DNA of 64,000 nucleotides, taken from assembly GCF_029439455.1 (NCBI RefSeq), contig NZ_JAQFVG010000314.1, forward strand, positions 48,715 through 112,714, given 5' to 3'. The notes under the pieces are model-generated. The model had not been told where the DNA came from, did not search any database, and saw only the letters and a list, made by a program, of their open reading frames with translations. Below are positions 59,005 to 64,000 of this stretch, piece by piece. Both the position numbers and the translations under genes were made by a program. Positions within the stretch are counted from its first letter, which is position 1. Each line of letters starts with the position of its first letter. This DNA comes from Caballeronia sp. BR00000012568055 (GTDB taxonomy: Bacteria > Pseudomonadota > Gammaproteobacteria > Burkholderiales > Burkholderiaceae).

Positions 59005-59505
59005 TCAATTTTCCGACGAAACCAACTCGGCTTTTTCCACGTTTTCCGATGCGTTTCGCATATTCGCCGCCACCAGCGATTGCGTCACCATGCTCGCTTC
59101 CGCCTGCGCGATATGTTCGAGCGTCGCATCGTCGAGTTGCGCGGCGAAGATATCGAGCGCGAAGCAGAGGCGGGCGTATTCGGCGTCGTCGAGCGCCCAG
59201 ACGCCGGTGCTGGCGTGGCGCGCATCGAGACTGACGAGCGCTTCGTGTGCGAGCGTGATGTCGGCATCGAATTCGGGTGCATGGCCGAGCTGGCAGAGCT
59301 CTTCGGCCACCAACAGATGACGGCACAGCGTCATGAACAGCGCCTGCGAGCCGTGTCCGCGGCGGAAGGCGTCGAGTGCGCTATAGCACTGCAAAAGCAT
59401 GGTGTTGATCATCGGTTCGCGCGCGGTGCGGCTGTAGGTGAGCGCCCGCAGCAACGGCGACATTGCGGGACGGCCGGATTTCATGTTCGTCGATTTCTTT
59501 TTCAC
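59005..59505 (-). CDS. Conserved hypothetical helical protein
   Basis: A 166-residue, largely helical protein with a basic N-terminus (MKKKSTNMKSGRPAMS). The core is TMLLQCYSALDAFRRGHGS and LCRHLLVAEELCQLGH. Very similar proteins are common in Burkholderia, where I recall some annotated, without clear basis, as Fis-family regulators; I see no helix-turn-helix. The function is unknown. Confidence 0.75.
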   Translation of the reverse strand: MKKKSTNMKSGRPAMSPLLRALTYSRTAREPMINTMLLQCYSALDAFRRGHGSQALFMTLCRHLLVAEELCQLGHAPEFDADITLAHEALVSLDARHASTGVWALDDAEYARLCFALDIFAAQLDDATLEHIAQAEASMVTQSLVAANMRNASENVEKAELVSSEN

Positions 59506-59643
59506 GGAAAGTCTCCCGGGAAGTGTGTGCGTCTTCTAAGGCAATTTGATGCATCAGCGCTTCGTGACGCGGGTTGCGATGAGCTTGGAAGGCATCATCG
59601 CACCCGTTAATTAGCGCTGACTTAAACCATTTCAAGCCGCAAT

Positions 59644-60318
59644 TTACGCCGGAACGAGCGATTCACCCGACACGCGCACCGATTGACCGACCGCCACGCC
59701 CGGCGCGGCATCGTAATTGAACGTGCGATAGCTGCCGTCGTTCATGCGCACTTGCACCTGATACGTCGTTGCCTTGTGCACCACATGTTCGATCTGATTG
59801 CCCGCCAGTCCGCCGCCGATTGCACCGATGATCGTCGCCGCCGTCTTGCCACGGCCATTGCCGATTTGCGTGCCAGCCAAACCGCCCGCCAGCGCGCCAC
59901 CGATCGCGCCGATGCCGGTGGTCGGCTGCGCGGTCTGGATCGCGTTGACGGCGGTCACTTGTCCGGCGTACGGATCGTAAGCGGGCGCGGTGTTTTGCGC
60001 ATAGTTGGTGGCGGGCGCGGACTGTGTTTCGGCGGGAGCCGTCCGATGCACCGCGTTCGTGCTCACATGATGCCCACGCACGGCGCGCGGCAGCGGCGCT
60101 TCTTTTTCGGTGTTCTGTACAACGGGCGCGGCCTTGGCGGCTTGTGTATCGACGAGTGGCGATGCAGTGACCGCCGCCGCCGTTGCCTTCGACGATGGCA
60201 ACAGCCCGGTCATGGCCGCGATGCCGGTGCCGCACGCGAGAATGACAGCGACTGCTGCGCCCGCGACGAGCGGATGGATACGCGACGACTTCGTTTGATA
60301 TTCGGGTACGGCGCTCAT
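59644..60318 (-). CDS. Glycine-zipper 2TM domain envelope protein
   Basis: A 224-residue protein with one N-terminal membrane anchor (about 17-39), an Ala/Pro/Thr-rich linker, and a glycine-zipper segment (about 135-178: GAIGGALAGGLAGTQIG, then IIGAIGGGLAGNQIE) of the Rick_17kDa_Anti/2TM type. A C-terminal domain (TYQVQVRMNDGSYRTFNYD...VRVSGESLVPA) may be periplasmic. Relatives are outer-membrane SlyB-like proteins, but this one is anchored in the inner membrane. Confidence 0.85.
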   Translation of the reverse strand: MSAVPEYQTKSSRIHPLVAGAAVAVILACGTGIAAMTGLLPSSKATAAAVTASPLVDTQAAKAAPVVQNTEKEAPLPRAVRGHHVSTNAVHRTAPAETQSAPATNYAQNTAPAYDPYAGQVTAVNAIQTAQPTTGIGAIGGALAGGLAGTQIGNGRGKTAATIIGAIGGGLAGNQIEHVVHKATTYQVQVRMNDGSYRTFNYDAAPGVAVGQSVRVSGESLVPA

Positions 60319-60421
60319 GGCAGCGACTCCTGTGGATGCCTGCCTGCTATAACGCCGCGTACGCCGCGCGGTGGACCGCGCGGCTGTGACATTTGTAAGT
60401 AAACGTGCGAACCGGCAGCGT

Positions 60422-60580
60422 TTATTCGATGAAGCGATTCAGCGCCTGAGTGAAGCCAGTGAACGTGGTATTTGCTATGCCGATATAGAGCGTGGCGAGC
60501 GTGCTATAGGTACCGATGTGGAACTTCGTATAGTCACAGAGAAGCTCCAGGTTCTTCTCTGGCGGTTTATTCCTGAATGA
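60422..60580 (-). pseudogene. Remnant of a small membrane protein
   Basis: On the minus strand the frame reads NKPPEKNLELLCDYTKFHIG then TYSTLATLYIGIANTTFTGF and stops at 60422. It looks like the N-terminal part of a small membrane-protein family (charged lead, then first helix), cut after the first helix. No convincing start codon precedes the conserved part, and the upstream frame runs into a terminator hairpin. Probably a decayed gene. Confidence 0.45.
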
Positions 60581-60600
60581 CGATTCGATACTGCAAACGC

Positions 60601-60637
60601 AAAAAAGCCGCTGAACCTTTCGGAACAGCGGCTTTTT
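60601..60637. terminator. Rho-independent terminator hairpin
   Basis: AAAAAAGCCGCTG and CAGCGGCTTTTT form a perfect GC-rich stem with flanking A and T runs, so it can act in both directions. No intact gene ends at it on the plus strand, which suggests that its gene has been lost. Confidence 0.8.
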
Positions 60638-60720
60638 CTTCAAACTGGTGGCGAATCAGGGAGACAAGGACAAATCCCGGAGACGCCCGCCCCGCTTGGT
60701 TCTGAGGGGTCAAAGCCCTA

Positions 60721-60747
60721 AAAACTGGTGGTCCACTGGTTTGGACC
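60721..60747. promoter_or_regulatory. Orphan palindromic operator-like site
   Basis: GGTCCA-CTGGTT-TGGACC (60730-60747) is a perfect inverted repeat overlapping the CTGGTGGTCCA sequence of FadR/GntR-type operators. AAACTGGTGG also occurs at 60642-60651. No gene it would control is adjacent. Confidence 0.5.
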
Positions 60748-61043
60748 TCTTAATTCTAGCGCGATTTTCGAGCGATCTGTTTGCCGCCGGCAAGCCCCCG
60801 AGTGGGCTATGCAGCAGTGGCGAATGATGTATTGATCAGCGACACGACCGAAGTCTCGATGGCGAACCGACAGTTGAGCGCACGAAAAATCTGTCCGTGC
60901 CTGCTGTTTAGGCACACCAAATCACCGGCGCCGCAACACCACCAGCCGCGCTATTTCACATGAAGTGGCACGTTTCGCTGTTAGCATTAACGTTACAACG
61001 AGTGAGTGTTCGTCGCACAGGCGATGCGGAAAAGGAACAGAGA
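60748..61043. other. Intergenic region before the accessory membrane gene
   Basis: No convincing gene. Several short frames on both strands lack start signals and family resemblance. Confidence 0.5.
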
Positions 61044-61811
61044 ATGAGCGAGCAGAAAAAATTTTGGAGGTTTCTGAAAAGCGTTTTGGATTTTGCCATT
61101 GTCCGCGCAATACCAAGTCTCTTTTGCTGGTTTTTTGTGTGCTTGATTATATTTTTGGGTGGTGGTGTTTTAGACGCCGCCACAAGCGGAGGGTTAGAAT
61201 TACCCAAAATAGCAAGCGTGTCTTCGCTTTATGAGTCCCGCTTTCTTCTCGCTTTCCCAGTCGCTGCCGCAGTAATTTTTGTCATTTTTAGCGTAGCCAC
61301 GGTTATTGCAAAGAAGATTCGGCCGAGCCTCCCCAATTGGCGTTTCCTCCACGAACCTCTAATTGAAGATGAAGAATTCAAGCATAGAATATACGAAGAA
61401 GCAATTGTTCAGTTTATAGCGCTTGGTTCAGTTTCCATCTCCGTGGCAATTCACGCATGCCTATCGAATATTTTTTTTAAAACCTCAATTTTGGCGGCTA
61501 ACATAAGGGGCGGAGTATGGGTGGGTGCGGCGCTTTGGGTCGCCGCTTTCATTTGGAGTTGGCTGATCAATACCCTACAACCCGCGGGATTGCCGGCAAG
61601 TCCGACTGAAGGTGTTAAGGCGCCAACACTTGTTGATGAAGATGCTCCGGGGCACCAGCCTAGCAAGCCGACGCCCATCGCTAAGGCGGAAAAGCCATTT
61701 CAATCCGAGAAATCCGACGTCGCGCCCGCGCCGCCTGCTAATCCACAGGCAAGCCCTACACAAAAACCGCCTGAAACCGGCGCGCGCAAAAGCGATTCTA
61801 CCATCAAGTGA
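61044..61811 (+). CDS. Unrecognised membrane protein with proline-rich tail
   Basis: The ATG at 61044 gives 255 residues; GGAACAGAGA lies just upstream. The frame is open to 60960, but that part looks unrelated. Four membrane helices are likely (about 20-42, 68-92, 125-147 and 158-180). A cytosolic or periplasmic tail of about 70 residues rich in Pro, Ala and Lys follows (PSKPTPIAKAEKPFQSEKSD...). Codon use is clearly more AT-rich than in neighbouring core genes (many ATT, TTT, AAA, GAA), a sign of recent acquisition. No domain was recognised. Confidence 0.7.
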   Translation: MSEQKKFWRFLKSVLDFAIVRAIPSLFCWFFVCLIIFLGGGVLDAATSGGLELPKIASVSSLYESRFLLAFPVAAAVIFVIFSVATVIAKKIRPSLPNWRFLHEPLIEDEEFKHRIYEEAIVQFIALGSVSISVAIHACLSNIFFKTSILAANIRGGVWVGAALWVAAFIWSWLINTLQPAGLPASPTEGVKAPTLVDEDAPGHQPSKPTPIAKAEKPFQSEKSDVAPAPPANPQASPTQKPPETGARKSDSTIK

Positions 61812-61819
61812 TTTGCCGA

Positions 61820-61960
61820 TTAAACGTGGAAGAAGAATATGCCTATGGCCAGCAGCACGATGCCGACTACCAGATTTATAAATCCAACTTGAATATCGGT
61901 CAAGCCGAATTTCCATACCAGCCTTACGTTTTTCTGCGGTCTTGAAGAAAGATTGTCCAT
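61820..61960 (-). CDS. Small single-helix membrane protein (46 aa)
   Basis: An ATG at 61960 opens a 46-residue frame with a basic, polar N-terminus (MDNLSSRPQKNVRLVWKFGL) and one strong C-terminal hydrophobic segment (VGFINLVVGIVLLAIGIFFF). GGAG lies 11 bases upstream. A longer frame to 62035 exists. It converges on the membrane-protein gene with an 8-base gap. Unrecognised. Confidence 0.5.
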   Translation of the reverse strand: MDNLSSRPQKNVRLVWKFGLTDIQVGFINLVVGIVLLAIGIFFFHV

Positions 61961-62528
61961 TTTCGCTGGCTCCGAGATTTTCACGGGTGGGGCGTGCCTT
62001 GGTTCTAAAGCAGCCGCAGGCAGGAGGCGAGCCAAAAAAGCACAGACCCGATAATTAATCGCGTCCCGTTGGGGTCCGTCAACGGCCTAGTCAAAAAATT
62101 GCTGCCCCACATTGGTTACCATTGAGATCGCAAATTTCAAATAGCCGTCCGGCGGTTTTTTTGCGGTTGGATCGCTCGGCTATACATGCTGCACGACTCG
62201 AATCGCTCGCGTAACGCACGGAAAACACCAAAAAGGCTCGGCTTTGGCAACCGCGCTATTGATAGAGAACATCCTCGGACCCGAGTCGGCGGCGAGTTCG
62301 GCACTTCTCTATCCCTTTACCGATAGCCGGTTTGATCGAGACGCACCAGCCTTCGCCGTCCGACGCCGCTCGCCGCCTAGCCTCCAAGGACGCGTTCGAG
62401 TCGGCGAAATCGACCGCTGTTTTTGAGCTTGCCGGAGCTGTGATGGCCAGCCTCCATCCCGGGCCTTTTTCCACTTGGGTCAGATAAGATGCTGCTCTGA
62501 GCCAAAACTGACCCGCTTCGCAAGCCAA
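61961..62528. other. 568-base region without a recognised gene
   Basis: Contains only short open frames with no family resemblance on either strand. It may be decayed DNA or carry the promoter of the pentapeptide-repeat gene. Confidence 0.5.
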
Positions 62529-63482
62529 ATGCAATTTTTCAAACGATGGGCCAGGTCCTCTAGCGCGGCCAAAGGTGCTCGAGCAGCCACGCCCAGCGCG
62601 GTGAACGCGCCGGTGACGCCGCCTCCACCCGTGCAGTCCACGGAAGGCATGATTGCCTCGGAAGTCCTGAAAAAGGGGAACCGTGAGCAGATTGTCGATT
62701 ATTACGTTGCGAAAAACCTGAACGCGGAGAACGCTGACTTTTCTTACAAAATCTTGACGCGGCTCAACGCGGCCAAGAGGACGACATTTAACAAAGTAAG
62801 CTTTGTTCACGCAGTGTTTGACGGGTGCTATTTCAATCAGTGTCTCTTTGACTCTTGCGATTTCACCGGCGCGCGTTTCGTGGGGTGCAATTTCCATCAA
62901 ACGTCATTTGCCGGATGCAAATTCGCTTACGCGACGTTCGAGCGATGCCAGATCGACGATGACATTCTGTCGAAAGAAGCGCCGCTTGAGGACAATCTTC
63001 GAATGCGGTTTGCCCGCACCCTGCGGATGAATTACCAGCAAATTGGCGACGCAAAGGCGGTGAACAGGGCTATTTCCTTTGAGTTGCAGGCTACCGAGTC
63101 TTATCTCTATAAATCATGGGCATCGGGCGAAACCTACTATCGCGAAAAATACCGCGGCGTGGTGATTGCCCGGCAGCTTTGGCGTTGGGTCTGCTTTCGC
63201 ATCTTGGATTTTGTCTGGGGCAACGGAGAGAGCACTCGCAAATTGCTCAGAAGCTTTCTGCTGGCGTTTGTCATAATTGGTCTGTCGGAGGGCGCCACCG
63301 GCGCTAACCCATGGGACGCGCACGCTTATCTGCTGGGACTGCAACACGCGCCAGCCATTTTCTTCGGCGTGGCTGGGGCCGGCTCGTTCGGACCCACTGC
63401 AGCGTCCATTATCACGGCCGCGCGGCTCGTCGGGATGGCATTGCTGACAGCCATTCTCATCAAGAGGCTCGGCCGTCGATGA
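62529..63482 (+). CDS. Pentapeptide-repeat protein with C-terminal two-helix channel-like domain
   Basis: The ATG at 62529 gives 317 residues; the start is uncertain because no ribosome-binding site is evident. The N-terminal ~40 residues are Ala/Pro-rich. Residues about 85-144 form twelve consecutive pentapeptides with central Phe or Ile (VSFVH, AVFDG, CYFNQ, CLFDS, CDFTG, ARFVG, CNFHQ, TSFAG, CKFAY, ATFER), expected to fold as a right-handed beta-helix of about three turns. A helical linker and two membrane helices follow (about 242-260 and 293-310). Between them HAPAIFFGVAGAGSFGPTAAS resembles the pore loop of two-helix ion channels but lacks GYGD. The stop overlaps the next start (ATGA). 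Confidence 0.8.
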   Translation: MQFFKRWARSSSAAKGARAATPSAVNAPVTPPPPVQSTEGMIASEVLKKGNREQIVDYYVAKNLNAENADFSYKILTRLNAAKRTTFNKVSFVHAVFDGCYFNQCLFDSCDFTGARFVGCNFHQTSFAGCKFAYATFERCQIDDDILSKEAPLEDNLRMRFARTLRMNYQQIGDAKAVNRAISFELQATESYLYKSWASGETYYREKYRGVVIARQLWRWVCFRILDFVWGNGESTRKLLRSFLLAFVIIGLSEGATGANPWDAHAYLLGLQHAPAIFFGVAGAGSFGPTAASIITAARLVGMALLTAILIKRLGRR

Positions 63483-64000
63483 CCGTTCATTACTATGCGT
63501 TCGGCTCCATTTGCCGAGGCGAAGTCGATCGGGGCTCGGATGTCGATCTGCTTGCGTGCGTGTCTGGCGAGCGGGTTGACCTCGACCTTCAAAAATTCTC
63601 AATTTACAGCCACGGCCGGCTTGCCGAGATGTGGCGCGCCGGCAATCCGTTCGCTTGGCACATTCGTCGCGAGTCTCGACTGCTGTTCGCGTCAGACGGG
63701 ATAGACTTTGTGGCCAGCCTCGGCGATCCTGAACCGTATCGTGACCGTCGCGCCGACTGCGAGAAATTCGCCCGATTATTCGACGAGTCGGCGCGCGCCT
63801 TGGGCGCAAACGAAAATAGCTGCATTTTTCACTTGTCTTGCATGTTTTTGGCCATGCGAAACTTCGCAACCTGCCATTCGTTCGGTGGCGGAGTCCCAAT
63901 TTTTTCGCGTCGATCGCCACTTCTTCTGAAACATCCTGTGCCGATTCCAAACGAAATTTTCGAGACGTTCGCCCGGGCAAGGATTCTGTCGACACGGGGC
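63479..64000 (+). CDS. Pol-beta-type nucleotidyltransferase (3' end outside window)
   Basis: An ATG at 63479, overlapping the previous stop by four bases, opens a frame that runs to the window edge (174 codons). The N-terminus reads MTVHYYAFGSICRGEVDRGS then DVDLLACVSG, giving the GSx10DxD active site of minimal nucleotidyltransferases (MNT/CD-NTase superfamily). VDLDLQKFSIYSHGRLAEMW and AWHIRRESRLLFASDG follow as in MNT-like domains. The rest (about 95 onward) is helical and may be a HEPN-like or substrate-binding domain. Coupling to a pentapeptide-repeat membrane protein is unusual. The substrate and length are unknown. Confidence 0.75.
   Translation, partial: MTVHYYAFGSICRGEVDRGSDVDLLACVSGERVDLDLQKFSIYSHGRLAEMWRAGNPFAWHIRRESRLLFASDGIDFVASLGDPEPYRDRRADCEKFARLFDESARALGANENSCIFHLSCMFLAMRNFATCHSFGGGVPIFSRRSPLLLKHPVPIPNEIFETFARARILSTRG

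Noticed and set aside
60641..60720. TGGTGGCGAATCAGGGAG stretch, reminiscent of a tRNA or tmRNA 3' end used as an attachment site
   Set aside because: No T-loop, acceptor pairing or integrase could be found, so it is not called as an att site.
60781..60963. 60-codon plus-strand frame and the opposing frame at 60718-60915
   Set aside because: No start signals, low-complexity chance-like products.
62244..62426. 60-codon plus-strand frame and the overlapping minus-strand frame from 62900
   Set aside because: Neither has a ribosome-binding site or family resemblance; the minus frame runs through the pentapeptide-repeat gene as a shadow.

Overview
The window is a chromosomal segment of a high-GC betaproteobacterium of the family Burkholderiaceae. 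Gene order and protein content point to the Paraburkholderia/Caballeronia/Burkholderia group: recN-nadK-hrcA-hemH-hslR-grpE-dnaK-dnaJ-pabB, miaB-phoH-ybeY-corC-lnt, glyQ-glyS-gmhB-plsC, folK-dNK-panB and hda-HAD-pcnB. This placement rests on recognising sequence and synteny, not on a search. Both strands are densely coded and most of the window is core genome. I see no tRNA, rRNA, CRISPR array, insertion sequence or integrase.

Layout. 0-3.2 kb: a partial GT8 glycosyltransferase, recN and nadK (minus). 3.3-12.5 kb: hrcA, hemH, hslR, grpE, dnaK, dnaJ and a pabB-pabC fusion (plus), with an excellent heat-shock sigma-32 promoter before grpE. 12.5-16.5 kb: D-galactonate dehydratase with a divergent FadR-type regulator, an MBL-fold hydrolase and a DedA-rhodanese fusion. 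16.5-29.1 kb: a long minus-strand run from miaB down to gloA covering tRNA modification and charging, lipoprotein acylation, phospholipid and LPS-heptose synthesis, and methylglyoxal detoxification. 29.4-39.2 kb: mixed metabolic genes (VOC, MFS exporters, HAD phosphatase, glpK, gamma-glutamyltransferase, ferritin-like protein, PNPOx-like protein). 39.2-45.3 kb: RhlE helicase, HlyIII protein, two c-type cytochromes and CopD. 45.4-55.2 kb: panB, dNK, folK, pcnB, HAD, hda, purM, miaA and mutL. Between purM and miaA lies a decayed HEPN-MNT toxin-antitoxin pair. 55.3-60.3 kb: envelope genes (DedA, GlsB/YeaQ, NlpD-like LytM lipoprotein, BamE-like lipoprotein, glycine-zipper protein) and two small hypotheticals.

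60.3-64.0 kb has an accessory character. It is more AT-rich in places and loosely packed, with a truncated membrane-protein remnant, an orphan palindromic operator-like site, an unrecognised four-helix membrane protein with a proline-rich tail, and a 46-residue single-helix protein. At the right edge is a tightly coupled pair (ATGA overlap): a twelve-coil pentapeptide-repeat protein with a two-helix channel-like C-terminus, then a Pol-beta-type nucleotidyltransferase that runs off the window. This pair is the best candidate for an undescribed system, for example a membrane effector with a nucleotidyltransferase partner. That functional reading is inference.

Starts were re-chosen wherever an internal ATG/GTG/TTG agreed better with family N-termini or ribosome-binding sites. 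Several genes too short or too incomplete for ordinary ORF lists were read directly: the GT8 fragment, a 53-residue exported peptide, the MNT and HEPN relics, the 60.4 kb remnant and the right-edge nucleotidyltransferase.
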